Assembly: GCA_004000515.1 (NCBI GenBank) | Contig: CP034537.1 | Span: 6,338,001 to 6,402,000, forward strand | Reading direction: 5' to 3' | From: Pseudomonas poae | GTDB lineage: Bacteria; Pseudomonadota; Gammaproteobacteria; Pseudomonadales; Pseudomonadaceae | DNA: 64,000 bases | Shown: positions 36,842 to 47,676 of the stretch, piece after piece | Position numbering within the stretch: position 1 is the first letter of the stretch | How the letters are laid out: each line of letters begins with the position of its first letter | Made by a program: the position numbers and the translations under genes | Notes under the pieces: generated by a model | Seen by the model: only the letters and a program-made list of their open reading frames with translations | The model's database searches: none | Told to the model about the DNA's origin: nothing

Positions 36842-38028
36842 TGCGTATCGCCCTGCTCGCCCCGCTGCCACCGGAAAAAACGGCATCGCCGACTACGCGA
36901 ACCATTTCCGTGCGGCGCTGGAGCAGCTCGGCGTAACGGTGGTGACACCGTTGGCCGCAGTAGCGGGTAACAGCGAGGCGATCAAGCAGGCGATCGGTGG
37001 GTTTGACTGGCACACCGTGGACCTGGTGCATGCCGAACTTGGCGGCGGGCGGCTGGGGGAATTCCTGGCCCTGCGTGAGCTGCGCAAGGCCTACCCGCAA
37101 TTGCCGCTGACGGCCACCGTGCATGATCCCGAGCGCATCGTGTGGCGCCGTGAACACCTGCCCTTTCCACTGAACCTGCTGGAGCGTCTGCCCAGCCCGT
37201 TGCCGCAGGCAGCGGTCGTGCTGGCCGACCCACTGACCCTTCGCGAAGAACGCCACGTCGCCAAAGGCCTGACCCGCTTGGTCACCCTCACACGCCTGGG
37301 TGCCGATTGCCTGAGCCAACGCATGCAGTTGCCGCCTGGCAAAGTGGCGGTGATCAACCACGCCAACCTGGCGATTGCACCGGCACCGTTGCCGCCCCTC
37401 GACACCCTGCGCCTGCTGTACTTCGGGTTCATCTACCGAGGCAAAGGCATCGAGGATCTGGTGCAGGCCTTGGCCAATGCATTCGAACAAGCCCCGAACT
37501 GCACGAGCGCGTGCGGCTGACCCTGGCCGGCGGTACCGCTGCGGAAATGGCCTTTGGCGCGGGGGGTAACTACCTGGAGCAGCTCAACAGCCAAATCGCC
37601 GCACTGGTCTGACCGATTCCATCGACTGGCGGCTGAACCTGCCGGCGGATGAAATCGCACATACGATCCAGGCCCACCATGTGATGGTGCTGCCGTACCG
37701 CGAATCGAAAAAACTCGGCCTGTTGGGACGCCAGCGCGGCACCAGTGGTGCGCTGTCTTGGGCTGCCGCCTGCGGACGTGGCGCGATCACCTCCGATGCG
37801 CGCGCATTTGCCGAAGAAGTCGCCAGCGGCAACGGCGCCATTTACCCCGAAGGTGATGTGGCCGCCTTGAGCGAACAGATTGTGCGCCTGGCGCGCACGC
37901 CGCTGCTGGCCCGGGACTGGGCCGAGCGCGCCGGTGAAATCGGCCGCGAACGCCTGTGGCCGTCGACCGCACTGAAGTTCAAGCAGCTCTTCGAACAGGC
38001 CATTGCAGGAGCCCCTTATGGCGCATAA
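36841..38028 (+). CDS. pslF: PslF, GT4-family glycosyltransferase (three frameshifts)
   Basis: About 396 residues once repaired. Breaks: A6 near 36880 where A7 is expected (PPEKNGIADYANHFR), CCCC at 37496 where five C are expected (FEQAPELHERVRLTLAG), and GG near 37611 where GGG is expected (AALGLTDSIDWRLNLP). The GT-B donor half contains HHVMVLPYRESKKLGLLGRQ and a Glu/Ser-rich nucleotide site. The start overlaps the pslE stop in TGATG. It should add a mannose or other hexose to the lipid-linked repeat. Confidence 0.87.
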
Positions 38029-39343
38029 ACCCACCTTTCTTGCGACCCTTGCGATGGTTGCCGTACTGGGCGTTACCGCGTTCCTGTGGGGGCGCCCGGC
38101 CGACGCCGAGAACCATGTGCTCAAGGGCAGCAAGGTGGTGGTGTGGAAGGATTTCCTAGGGGTGAACGCGCAGTTCCTGTGGTTCAGCCCCAGCGTTACC
38201 AGATGCAGATCGATCGCCTCAAGGCCCTTGGGCTGGAGTGGGTGCGCCTCGATTTGCACTGGGATCAACTGGAGCCCGTGGAGAACCAGTACCAGGTCGC
38301 CACCCTGGACCAACTGGTGGGCAACCTGCAGAGCAACCAGCTCAAGTCGGTGTTTTACCTGGTGGGTTCGGCGCCCTTCGCCACCTCCGCGCCGCCGGGT
38401 GCGCCTTATCAGGACCAGTATCCGCCCAAGGACCCGAGCGTATTCGCCACCCGCATGGCACTGCTATCCCAGCGCTATCCCAGCGTCGATGCATGGCAGG
38501 TGTGGAACGAGCCAAACCTGCTGGGCTTCTGGCGCCCAGTGGCCGACCCCGCTGGTTTCGCCGCACTGTTGACCGCCACGGCGGGCGCCTTGCGCGGGGT
38601 GAATCCCACTAAACCGGTGGTCGCCGCTGGCATGGCGTTCTTCAGCGAAATGCCCAACGGCCAGACCATGTTCGACGCCCTTGGCGCCCTGGGCGTCGCG
38701 AGCCTGAACACGGTGATTTCCTACCACCCTACACCCAACTGCCCGAGGGAAACGACCCGGCTAACCTGGACTTTATCGCCAAGACCACCACCCTCAACCA
38801 GGCCCTGCGCAACGGCGGCGTGCAAACCTTGTGGAGCACCGAGTGGGGCTGGTCCACTTACCCAGGCCCCAAGGACGCGCAGGACATCATCACCCAACAG
38901 GGCCAGGCCGATTACATCGTGCGGCGCCTGGCGCTGATGAGTGCGATGGATTTCGACCGGATCTTCCTGTTCACCCTGAGCGACCTGGACCAGCGCGCCA
39001 GCGTGCGCGACCAGTTTTATGGCTTGCTCGACATCGACGCCAACCCCAAGCCCGCGTACACCGCGCTGAAAAACTTTCTTGATGTCAGTGGCCCGCAACT
39101 CACCCCCGGCGACCCTCCGCAGGCCGACCAATTGCCTGACGGCCTGTTCAGCATCGGCTGGACCCGCGCCGACGGCAAAAGCTCTGGTTCTTCTGGTCGG
39201 CAGAGGGCGGCAACGCGCACTTGCCCGGGCTGGCCAGTGCCACCTTGTACGACCCGTTGCGCAGCACGCAAACCCCTGTCAGTGGCAGCGATGGGCTGAC
39301 CATCGCGGTAAAACCGAACCTGCAAATTCTGGTATGGGAGTAG
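38018..39343 (+). CDS. pslG: PslG, GH39-like endoglycosidase (three frameshifts)
   Basis: About 441 residues when repaired, the length of P. aeruginosa PslG. A membrane or signal segment (LATLAMVAVLGVTAFLWG) is followed by a GH39-type (beta/alpha)8 barrel. The acid/base Glu is in WQVWNEPNLLGFW and the nucleophile Glu in LWSTEWGWSTYPG. A C-terminal beta-sandwich ends LQILVWE. Breaks: CCCC near 38190 (five expected), CCC near 38738 (four expected, SYHPYTQLPEGND) and AAAA at about 39177 (five expected, GKKLWFFWSAEGG). It hydrolyses Psl in the periplasm and shapes polymer release. It overlaps pslF by 11 bases. Confidence 0.9.
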
Positions 39344-39351
39344 AGCCTGCC

Positions 39352-40568
39352 ATGCGCATTTTATGGATCCTGCCCTACTCGCCCTGGCCCGCCACCAGCG
39401 GCGGCAAGACGCGCCAGTTCCACCTGCTGCGCAGCCTGGCCGCGCGCGGGCATCGCATCACCTTGCTGCTGCATGACAAACACCCGGTGTCGCCCACCGA
39501 CCGCCAGGTGCTGGAGGCGTTTCTGGAGCAAGTGATCATCCTGCCGCGTCGCCCTTTGCGCAGCTATAAAACCCTGCTGGCCGGGTTGTTTGCGCCCTAC
39601 CCATTGCTGGCGAGTGTGAATGGGCTGTCGGGAGCGTTGCAGGACACGTTCAACCAGTTGCTGGACGAGCATTGGGACGTGGTGCAGATCGAGCACAGCT
39701 ACACCTTCCAACCCTACGAGGACGTGCTGGCGCGCCAATCCCAGCCATTCGTGCTGACCGAACACAACGTCGAATCGGCCCTCGGCGCCGCGACCTACGA
39801 CCGTTTGCCAGGCTGGGCGCTGCCGTTCATTCGCTACGATCAGTGGCGCTACTCGCGCTGGGAACGCCGGGTAATGCGCCAAGCCGCACACGTGGTGGCA
39901 GTGACCGACAGCGATGCGCAAGTGCTGGCAACCATTGCCGGCAAACCGGTATCGGTGGTGGTCAATGGCGTGGACTGCGATCACTTCGCTGCGGCCCAGC
40001 CCGACCCTTCGACACGCCGTGTGCTGTTCCTCGGCAACTACGAATACGCACCCAATGTGGACGCCATCGAATGGGCACTGGACGAAATTCTGCCCAAGGT
40101 CTGGGCGCGCTGCCCGGACGCGCGCATGAGCGTATGCGGCTTCGGCATGCCGGGCAGTTGGCGTGAGCGCTGGAAAGACCCGCGTATCGAGTGGCAGGGT
40201 TTGTGCCGAACCTGCTAGATCTGCAATCGAGCAGCTCGGTGTTCCTCGCACCGTTGCGCCATGGCGGTGGTTCCAAGTTGAAAGTGCTCGAAGCCCTGGC
40301 CGCCGGCCTGCCGCTGGCGAGTACCGAGCAAGGTGTCTCAGGTTTGGATTTGGTGGAAGGCTTGGACTACTTGGGCGGCCAGACTGCCGCCAGCCTGGCG
40401 GACTCAGTGGTACGCCTGCTGCAATTTCCCGAGGCTGCCGCGCCTATGGGCGAAGCCGGCCGTGCCTATGTGCGCCGCGCCCATGACTGGAGCGTCGCCG
40501 CCAGCCAATTGGAACAGGTGTATGCGACCCTGGCACCGTTGAATCAAAAGGAGCCCGCATGCGTATAG
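39352..40568 (+). CDS. pslH: PslH, GT4-family glycosyltransferase (one frameshift)
   Basis: About 405 residues. The GT-B N-terminal half begins MRILWILPYSPWPATSGGKT; the link region has VVNGVDCDHFAAAQPDP and RRVLFLGNYEYAPNVDAIEW. The frame breaks at GGGTTTGTG (40203), where four T are expected, giving EWQGFVPNLLDLQSSSSVFL; then FLAPLRHGGGSKLKVLEALA carries the donor-phosphate site. It overlaps pslI by 10 bases. Confidence 0.9.
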
Positions 40569-41662
40569 GCCTGGACTACCGCACCGTCGGCACCTCACCG
40601 CAATCGGGGATCAGCCGCCAGGTGTACGCGCTGGAAGCGGGCTTGCGGGCCTTACCCAACGTCGAGCTTGAACGCTTTACCGTGGCGCCCCTGGGCGACG
40701 AAACCCGCTTTCAGGCCCATTGCCCGGCGTGGGGTTGCGCCAAGACCGCGATGCACCAGCCACACCATCGCCTGCGCTTCGAGGCCGGTTTTTTGCCACG
40801 CGCGTTGCGCGAGCAGCACATCGACCTGTACATCAGCACCTTCAATATGGGCCTGCCGCTGGCGCCCAGGCCAAGGGGTTTGCGCACCGTGGTGCTGCTG
40901 CATGACCTGTTCCAGATCACCTTGAACAATTACCACGCCAACCGCATGAAGGCGCTGATCTACAAGACCAGTGATCGCCTGTCGATTGCCTGGGCCGTGC
41001 ACAGTGCCGACCGCGTATGGACGCCGTCGCAGTACAGCGCCGACGAAACCGCGCGGTTGTTTCCCAAGGCAGCAGGCAAGATTCGTGTGCTGCCCAACCA
41101 GGTCGACGGTTTTTTCGAGCTGCCCGCGGATATCAGCGCACGCCAGTTACCTGAGCGTTATTGGTTGCTGGTGGGCACCCGCGAGTTGCGCAAGAACGTG
41201 CCCTTCCTGGTGGACGCCTGGCAGCAAGCGCGCAGCCAATCTACGGAAATACCGGAGTTGGTGCTGGTGGGTAGCCTGGAGCATTTGCCCGAAGCCCAGC
41301 GCACGTTGCCTGGGATTCGCGCGTTGAGTGGCGTGTCGGATGCCGAACTGCACGCGTTGTATCGCCAGGCGTCGCGCCTGTGGCAACCGTCCTATGCCGA
41401 AGGTTTTGGCTTACCGGTGATCGAAGCCCTGAGCGTCGGTACACCTGTGGCGGTGGCCAGCGGTACCTCACTGGACGAAAGCACTCCGCCATCAGCGCCA
41501 CGCTTCTCGCCCACCGATGGCGCCGCGCTGGTGCAGCTGATGCTCAGCCTGGCCGCACGCCCGGATGCAGAATCACCCGAGCAACACAGGTTGTGGGCAG
41601 AGCGCTTCAACCAGCACGCCTACCGCCGACGCCTGGCTGAACTGATTGAGGAGCTGACGTGA
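40559..41662 (+). CDS. pslI: PslI, GT4-family glycosyltransferase
   Basis: 367 residues in an intact frame, equal to P. aeruginosa PslI. The N-terminal half starts MRIGLDYRTVGTSPQSGISR and TVVLLHDLFQ is a GT4 landmark. The donor site is ASRLWQPSYAEGFGLPVIEA with the conserved E-x7-E pattern. The start lies inside the end of pslH and its stop overlaps the pslJ GTG, so translation is coupled along the operon. Confidence 0.92.
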   Translation: MRIGLDYRTVGTSPQSGISRQVYALEAGLRALPNVELERFTVAPLGDETRFQAHCPAWGCAKTAMHQPHHRLRFEAGFLPRALREQHIDLYISTFNMGLPLAPRPRGLRTVVLLHDLFQITLNNYHANRMKALIYKTSDRLSIAWAVHSADRVWTPSQYSADETARLFPKAAGKIRVLPNQVDGFFELPADISARQLPERYWLLVGTRELRKNVPFLVDAWQQARSQSTEIPELVLVGSLEHLPEAQRTLPGIRALSGVSDAELHALYRQASRLWQPSYAEGFGLPVIEALSVGTPVAVASGTSLDESTPPSAPRFSPTDGAALVQLMLSLAARPDAESPEQHRLWAERFNQHAYRRRLAELIEELT

Positions 41663-43090
41663 GAGTGAACCTGGCAAGTGTCGTCGCGATTCTGTTCGGC
41701 CTGCTGTTTGGGGCGCTGGCCCTGCTGTTGTCACCGGCCAAGGCGTTCCTTGCCGTGATCGGCCTGGCGGGGGCGGTGACTATTCTGCGCTTTCCGTTCT
41801 GGGGCCTGTTGCTGTTCGCCGTCATGGCGACATTCATGCCGTACTCAACGGTCAACCTGGGTATTCGTACCACGGTGAGCGAGGCGATCCTGGCCCTGAC
41901 CTGGGGCGCCGTGGTGTGGCACCGCTTTTGTCGCGTATGCCCGATGGGACGCCGTTCGCCCGGCGCCCCACCGACCAGATGCTGTTGTGGTTGATGCTGT
42001 TCAGCGTGTTCCCCTTCATCGTCGGCCAGGTGATCACACACGCCGACAGCAGGGGCGTGGCCAACTGGCTGCGCTGGTTGCTGAACCTGTCGGGGTGTTC
42101 CTCGCCGCCCAGTTGTTGGTGGACCGCAAGCACCGCGAATCCCTGGTGATTGCCCTGCTGCTCGGCACCCTGGCAATGCTGGTGCTGTCGATTGCAGTGT
42201 TTGTGTACACCCGCTCCGGCGCGGGCATCGCGCCGATCCTGGGGTTGTTCAACTACGCCAACTTCGAGACCTTGAAATTCGGCCTGGAGGCGATGTCCCC
42301 GCGCATGGGCTCACCCTGGACCCACCCCAATGCCATCGGCGGGATCATGGCGCTGCTGTTGCCCTTGGCGTTCTGCTACGGCATGACCGAACAAGGCTGG
42401 AAACGCGCGCTGGGTTTGGGCGTGGCGTGCCTGGGGGCGGCGGCATTGCTGTTGGCCAGTAGCCGTGGCGCCATGGTCAGCCTGGCGTTGGTGTTGTTGT
42501 GGATGGCCTCGCGGCGCGTGCCTTACACCGGCCGCCTGCTGATGATCGGCGCGGCGCTGACAGTGGCGCTGGTGATGGCGTACCCACCGTTGCAGGAGCG
42601 TCTGGCGACGATTTTCTCGTCGGACAACGCCAGTACCGAGGTGCGCTTCGACGAGTACCGCATGTTCCCGCAAGCGGTGGCGGCGTATCCGCTGGGCATT
42701 GGCTTCAAGGTCGACCCACCGGTGCCGGGCACCCATCTGTTGGGGATTTCCAACCTGTGGCTCAACTACATCTACAAGATCGGCATCATCGGCATGCTGT
42801 TCTTCGTCGCGGTGACGGTGCGCTGGTGGCGTGAGGCGCGTCCGGAGAAAGGCCCGATCCGCCTGACCCAGGACAACGCGCTGTGGCTGGGTACCACAGC
42901 GGGGATTCTGTCGGCGCTGGTCAGTGGCCTGTTCGACCACTACTTCAGCTTTGCGGTGGTGATGGTGGCGTTGTTCTGGTTGATGGTGGGGATCAATGTG
43001 CTGGAGGCGCGGCGCTTGTTCCCGACGCGGCTGCGCCAGGTCAAGCGCGTGGATGTGGCCGAGCCGTTGCCTGATGGCGTGCGCCACTGA
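41659..43090 (+). CDS. pslJ: PslJ, O-antigen polymerase/ligase-like membrane protein (two frameshifts)
   Basis: About 478 residues with 10-12 predicted membrane helices. The GTG start (VRVNLASVVAILFGLLFG) overlaps the pslI stop. Breaks: TTTT at 41934 (five expected, HRFLSRMPDGTPF) and GGGG at about 42094 (five expected, LSGVFLAAQLLVDRK). The long periplasmic loop with HPNAIGGIMALLLPLAF and the SSRGAMVSLALVLLWMASRR block are the Wzy_C family signatures. It probably polymerises lipid-linked repeats. Confidence 0.88.
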
Positions 43091-44498
43091 TGCTCGGCTC
43101 CGCCGTCTGGCTGACCCTGGCGACCCTGCTGGGCCTGTGCCTGGGCTTTGCGCGCGAATGGCTGCTGGTGGCGGCCTGGGGCGCGGGGAGCGCAGTGATG
43201 CGTTCCTGATCGCGCTGTTCTTGCCCGAGGCGCTACGCATGTCTCTCGCTGGCGGCGTGCTGAGCGCTGCCGCATTACCGTTGTACCTGGCGCGCAAGGA
43301 TGGCGAGCGGTTGGACTGGCTGGCGGTGTTGTTTCCCGCGCTGATGGTGATCGCCTTGGTCACCAGCCTGTTGCTGACGCTATTGGCGCCCTGGCTGGTG
43401 CAGTTGCTCGGCCCGGGGTTGGCCGCTTCCGCCACAGCGCTGGCGGCGAGCAACCTGCAGATCGTCGCGTGGTGCGTGCCGGGCTTGATGCTGCATGCGT
43501 TGTTCAGCATTCCGTTGCAGGCCAGTGAACGCTTTGTGCTGGCGGGGCTGGGTTCGCTGCTGTTCAACCTGCCGCCGGTGACCTACCTCGCCTTGGCCGG
43601 CACTGCGACCCAACCTCACGCGCTGGCCCTGGCCTGTCTGGCCGGCAGCCTGTTGATGCCGCTCGCGATGTTGCCGGCCGTATGGCGCCAGGGCTGGCGG
43701 CCGTGGCGTTGGCAGCTTTCATTTGCGCCCTTGCGTGAACTGGGCCAGCGCATCGGCCCGTTGTTGTTGAGCAACGGCGCCAGCCAAGGGTTGGCGTTGA
43801 TCGAACGGCTGGTGGCGTCGCTGCTGGGCGAAGGCGCGGTGACCTGGGTCAACCTGGCGCGCAAGCTGATGAACCTGCCGCTGATTGCCCTGATGAGCCT
43901 CAACCAAGTTCTGCTGGGCATGATGAGCCGCCGACAGGGCGACGAGCGCCTGGCGCTGCTCAAACGTGGTCTGGAAACCGCCAGCGTGCTGACCCTGCCC
44001 GCCGGGGTCGGCCTGGTGGCGGCGGCGCCAAGCCTGGTGGCGTTGCTGCTGCCCAAGCAATCGGCGGACTCGCCGCTGCCGCTGCTGCTGGCCTGGTTTG
44101 CCGTGCCGCTGGTGTTCGGCGCCTGGAACGCCCTCCTCGCGCGCTATGCCTACGCCGCCGGCGACACGCGCCAGCCGTTGCGCTGCGAACTTTTGGGTAG
44201 CCTGGTCAACGTGTTGCTGCTGGGCGCCCTGCCCTTTGTGTTCGGCCTCGCCGGCATCCCCTTGGCCGCGCTGGCCGGGGTGATCTGCACCGCATTGCTG
44301 CTGATGCAACGCCAGGCCCTGCTCGACACCCTGCCCTGGGCGCGGCAATGGTTGCTCAGCGCCGTGCTGATGGGCTTGGTGGCAGTGGCGCTGTTTCGCA
44401 TTGAAGGCGTGTGGCTGCAACTGGGGCTGAGCACCCTGGCCGGCGCCGTGGTGTTGCTGGGGATGGGGCTGTGGCTCAAGCCATGGCGCAAGGCATGA
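43090..44498 (+). CDS. pslK: PslK, MurJ/MviN-type flippase (one frameshift)
   Basis: About 470 residues, 12-14 predicted membrane helices, MOP-superfamily flippase. The frame breaks at GCGGGGAGC (43187), where five G are expected, giving WGAGERSDAFLIALFLPEA, the family's N-terminal landmark. VTWVNLARKLMNLPLIALM and LLARYAYAAGDTRQPL are conserved MviN blocks. It should move the lipid-linked repeat across the inner membrane. The start overlaps the pslJ stop (TGATG). Confidence 0.9.
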
Positions 44499-45565
44499 AC
44501 GTTCGATCGGGGAGCACGCAGGTGAAAAATCGCTGGATTCAAATGGATATCGCCAAAGGCATCGGCATCCTGGTGATCGTGTATGCCCACAGCTGGTTCG
44601 TGGCCACGTCACGGGAGCTGATGTACCCGATCCTGGCCTCGTTCGTGTTGCCGTTATTCTTCTTTCTGTCCGGCGTGCTGTTCAAGCCGGAGCAACCCTT
44701 CGGCGAGATGGCGATACGCAAGGCCGACGGCCTGCTCAAGCCATTCTTCTTCACCATGCTGGTCTACGTGATCGTGCGCGACGTGCTGCGCGGCCAACCG
44801 CTGCTGCCGGACATCGGCGGCGTGCTGTACGCCTCGGTGGACACCATTCCGTGGCAGGCGCTGTGGTTCCTGCCGCATTTTTGGGTGGTGATCCTGTTCA
44901 GTTGGGCGGTACTGCGGCTGATCCAACGCCTGCCGCTGGCGGTAAATTGCGCGCTGATGGCGCTGATGCTGCTGATCGGCACCTGGATACTGCCGCTGTT
45001 CTGGCAGTTGCCCGTGACCTTCGGCGGGCAGACTTGGGTGCTGCCGGGCCTGCCGTTCAGCATCGATATCACCCTGATCAGCAGCGCCTGTTTCATCATG
45101 GGCTACCTGCTGCGGGACTGGTTGCGCCGGCATGAAGGTTCGCTGCTGACCTTGCTGGTTGCAGCGGCGCTGTTTGCAGCCGTGTTCATCTGGCGAGGCG
45201 ACACCATGGACCTGGCGCAACGACGCTACGATCACTGGGTGTGGACCAGCCTGCTGGCAGTGATTGGCGTGTACCTGTGCTGGGCGTTGGCACGGGTAGT
45301 CATGGTATCGGGGCTGCTGACGCGAGCAATGACCTACGTGGGCCAGTCCACCTTGATACTGTTGATCTTCCATGGCGAAATCCAGCACAAGACCTTTGAT
45401 CTGATGGAGCGCGTGGGGCTGCATCTGTTTGTGGCGGCGTGCGTTGGGCTGGTCGTGGCGGTGGTGGTGCCGTTGTTGATCGGGGAAGTGATCAAGCGGG
45501 TGGCGTTCTTGCGGTTTTTCTACTTTCCGTTTCCGGTGCGCAAACAATCTGAAGCACGCCGCTGA
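44495..45565 (+). CDS. pslL: PslL, acyltransferase-3 family membrane protein
   Basis: About 356 residues in an intact frame with about 10 predicted membrane helices. The N-terminal WIQMDIAKGIGILVIVYAHS holds the conserved His of acyltransferase-3 proteins, and FVLPLFFFLSGVLFK is the next landmark. It resembles OafA/WecH-type O-acetyltransferases and P. aeruginosa PslL. The ATG at 44495 overlaps the pslK stop; another ATG lies at 44543. It closes the operon: the following hairpin and the oppositely oriented gene show that pslM-O are missing. Confidence 0.88.
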   Translation: MNVRSGSTQVKNRWIQMDIAKGIGILVIVYAHSWFVATSRELMYPILASFVLPLFFFLSGVLFKPEQPFGEMAIRKADGLLKPFFFTMLVYVIVRDVLRGQPLLPDIGGVLYASVDTIPWQALWFLPHFWVVILFSWAVLRLIQRLPLAVNCALMALMLLIGTWILPLFWQLPVTFGGQTWVLPGLPFSIDITLISSACFIMGYLLRDWLRRHEGSLLTLLVAAALFAAVFIWRGDTMDLAQRRYDHWVWTSLLAVIGVYLCWALARVVMVSGLLTRAMTYVGQSTLILLIFHGEIQHKTFDLMERVGLHLFVAACVGLVVAVVVPLLIGEVIKRVAFLRFFYFPFPVRKQSEARR

Positions 45566-45569
45566 ACCC

Positions 45570-45593
45570 AATGTGGGAGCGGGCTCCCACATT
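45570..45593 (+). terminator. Hairpin after pslL, REP-like
   Basis: AATGTGGGAGC and GCTCCCACATT form an 11-base perfect stem with a 2-base loop, 4 bases after the pslL stop. The core GTGGGAGCGGGCTCCCAC looks like a collapsed REP of the type at 24822. It sits between convergent genes and can act in both directions. Confidence 0.75.
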
Positions 45594-45636
45594 TGGATGT
45601 GTGCCAGGCTCGCCACAGCAAGCCCGTTTATGTATT

Positions 45637-46218
45637 TCAGTCGTCGAGTTGCTGCGCAGGCTGCTTACCGGCCTTGACCGGTTTGGCAGGCTTGCCGCCC
45701 TTGGCCGGGGCGGCTGCTGCAGGTTCAGGCTCGGCAGGCGCGGCGGTTTCTTTCTCGGCCATTGGCATGGCGTCAATGGCGCTGAAGAACTCCTTCAAGT
45801 CGAGGGTATCCGGCGGTACGGTCTTCTCGACTTTCTTCTCGCCATCCTTGCCCACCAGGATCACCTTGGTGCCGCTGCCAGCGCCAAGCTTGAGGGCGCG
45901 GATCAGTGCGTTGGTTTCTGGCGGGGTGAGCTTCTTGGCGTCTTTGGGGTCCTTGGCGAACTTCTCGCCTTCGGCACCGATGCTGCCGAACGACACGGTG
46001 TAGAACACCATGTTGCGCTCTTCGAAGGACTGCTTGGTGGCAGGGTCTTCCAGTTGCTTCTTCAGGGTGGCCAACGTGGGGTTGCCGGAGTCGAGTTCCA
46101 CCACTACCAGCGGACGGGCTTTGCCCAGGTCCTGCTTGAGTGGGTTGATATCATCCGCAGCCAGCAACGGCCCCGTAAAAGCCATCAAGGTTGCCAGGGT
46201 CAGCGACCGGATGAGCAT
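45637..46218 (-). CDS. Exported DUF4174-type protein
   Basis: About 193 residues from ATG 46218, which has AAGGAGG at 7-8 bases; the longer open frame lacks one. A signal peptide (MLIRSLTLATLMAFTGPLLA) is followed by the DUF4174 pattern: ARPLVVVELDS, ERNMVFYTVSFGS, GTKVILVGKDGEKK and FFSAIDAMPMAEKE. The last 40 residues are an Ala/Pro/Lys-rich tail ending KQPAQQLDD, probably unstructured. DUF4174 proteins are periplasmic thioredoxin-fold-like proteins of unknown function, and no Cys pair is present here. Confidence 0.8.
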   Translation of the reverse strand: MLIRSLTLATLMAFTGPLLAADDINPLKQDLGKARPLVVVELDSGNPTLATLKKQLEDPATKQSFEERNMVFYTVSFGSIGAEGEKFAKDPKDAKKLTPPETNALIRALKLGAGSGTKVILVGKDGEKKVEKTVPPDTLDLKEFFSAIDAMPMAEKETAAPAEPEPAAAAPAKGGKPAKPVKAGKQPAQQLDD

Positions 46219-46383
46219 GCGCACCTCCTTTGAATTCCATGCAGGGTTCTTGAGTTTCATGTCTGCGACAGTCAAATTCAAGGATGATTCCTACAGCGGT
46301 TTAAGAAAGCGTAGGTCAGGACGCCCGCTACGCAAGGGGTTGGTCGGGGTCTGGAGTCATTGTTTCCACTGATTGCAGAAACA

Positions 46384-47016
46384 TCATGAGACCTTCCAGT
46401 CCGGCCAATGCCGTGCAAACACGGGGGCTACGACGGGATCGATATCCACCTGCATCAGCGTTTGTGCAAAACCCGGTGCCAGCCCGCTCAACGCCTCGCG
46501 CGCCTCATCCCAGCGCGACACCGCCGCTGCCATCAGGCCCAGTGCATTCGGCGCGCCATTGGGGGCAAACAGCTGCTCGGCGAACTGGTCGGCAAACACC
46601 ACCCAGGCCTGGTGCAGATAGCGTCGGGTGCCGGTGACCAATTGCGCCTGCGCCGTCTCATTGACGTTGCCCAGCCAACGTTGCGGGTAGTCGATGATGC
46701 CGATGGCCGAGTAGCAATTGGCCGCGATGTACACCATGCCGCGAATGATCTGTGCGCGGTTGCCGGCCAGCAGGTCCGAGGCGGGAAATTCCAGGCCGAG
46801 GTGGATGAGGATCGCCGCGCTTTCGGTCAGCACCTGGCCATCGGGGGTCAGCAGGGTGGGCACTTGTTTGAGCGGGTTGATGCGCGCCAATTCATCGCTG
46901 CCCTCGCCCTCGGCCCATGAGGCGGCATCTACCCGTCGCCACGGTACCGCGCAACGCTGCAGGGCGATTTCGATCATGCAGGAGCCAGATTCGTCGATGC
47001 CGTAGAGCGTGTACAT
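46384..47016 (-). CDS. Glutathione S-transferase family protein
   Basis: 210 residues. The N-terminal thioredoxin-like domain has YGIDESGSCMIEIAL with the likely catalytic Ser/Cys, INPLKQVPTLLTPDGQVLTE with the cis-Pro, and ESAAILIHL as the glutathione gamma-Glu site. The all-helical C-terminal domain follows (RGMVYIAANCYSAIG). It lies 12 bases downstream of the GNAT gene in the same direction. The substrate is unknown. Confidence 0.87.
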   Translation of the reverse strand: MYTLYGIDESGSCMIEIALQRCAVPWRRVDAASWAEGEGSDELARINPLKQVPTLLTPDGQVLTESAAILIHLGLEFPASDLLAGNRAQIIRGMVYIAANCYSAIGIIDYPQRWLGNVNETAQAQLVTGTRRYLHQAWVVFADQFAEQLFAPNGAPNALGLMAAAVSRWDEAREALSGLAPGFAQTLMQVDIDPVVAPVFARHWPDWKVS

Positions 47017-47028
47017 GGGCCCTTCCTC

Positions 47029-47607
47029 CTAGCGTTGCAGTTTGGCCTGTAGGCCGGCCTTCACCTGCGGCCATTCCGAATCGATGATGCTGAAGCGCAC
47101 CGAGTTGCGCTTGCGACCGTCGGGCATGATGCGCTCGTGACGCACGATGCCTTCTTGCACGGCGCCGAGACGCAGGATCGCGGCGCGGGATTTTTCATTG
47201 AGTTCGTCAGTGGTGAATTGCACGCGCACGCAGTCGAGCACTTCGAAAGCGTAGGTCAGCAACAGCAGCTTGGCTTCGGTGTTGATCGCGCTTTTTTGCG
47301 TGGATTGCGCCAGCCACGTGTGGCCGATCTCCAACTTGCGATTAACCCGGTCGACTTTCCAGAACCGCGTGCTGCCAACCACCTGGCCGGTGTCGCGGCG
47401 CACGAGCGTGAAAGGGATGACCGTGCCCGCATCCCGCCCGGCCAGGGCGGTGTCGATGTAGTTATCGACAGTATCCGGGCCCGGTACGTTGGTGACCTTG
47501 AGGTTCCACAGTTCGCCATCGGCCGCGGCGTCGAGCAAGGCGGCCCTGTGCTCACGTTGCAGGGGTAGCAGTTGAACCGTGGTGCCGGTCAGGGTGATCT
47601 CAGTCAT
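47029..47607 (-). CDS. GNAT-family N-acetyltransferase (RimJ/RimL-like)
   Basis: 192 residues. LLPLQREHRAALLDAAADGE opens the domain; VVGSTRFWKVDRVNRKLEIG is the central beta region typical of RimJ/RimL-like acetyltransferases, and LLLLTYAFEVLDCVRVQFTT with NEKSRAAILRLGAVQEGIVR covers the acetyl-CoA loop and the conserved Asn. It may acetylate an amine of a protein, peptide or antibiotic. It is followed at 12 bases by the GST gene. Confidence 0.87.
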   Translation of the reverse strand: MTEITLTGTTVQLLPLQREHRAALLDAAADGELWNLKVTNVPGPDTVDNYIDTALAGRDAGTVIPFTLVRRDTGQVVGSTRFWKVDRVNRKLEIGHTWLAQSTQKSAINTEAKLLLLTYAFEVLDCVRVQFTTDELNEKSRAAILRLGAVQEGIVRHERIMPDGRKRNSVRFSIIDSEWPQVKAGLQAKLQR

Positions 47608-47676
47608 GGGGGCTGCGCCGTGGGGTGGTCGTCAGGCACAGAGAGTGCAGGCTCCCACCCAGACGAATCAAGCGTT

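Noticed and set aside
34832..36886. A 684-codon open frame opposite pslE
   Set aside because: Antisense shadow; His/Gln/Val-rich and without recognisable domains, while PslE on the other strand is unambiguous.
30220..45565. Decay of the psl operon into pseudogenes
   Set aside because: Every break is a one-base homopolymer change with full homology on both sides; sequencing error explains all of them better.
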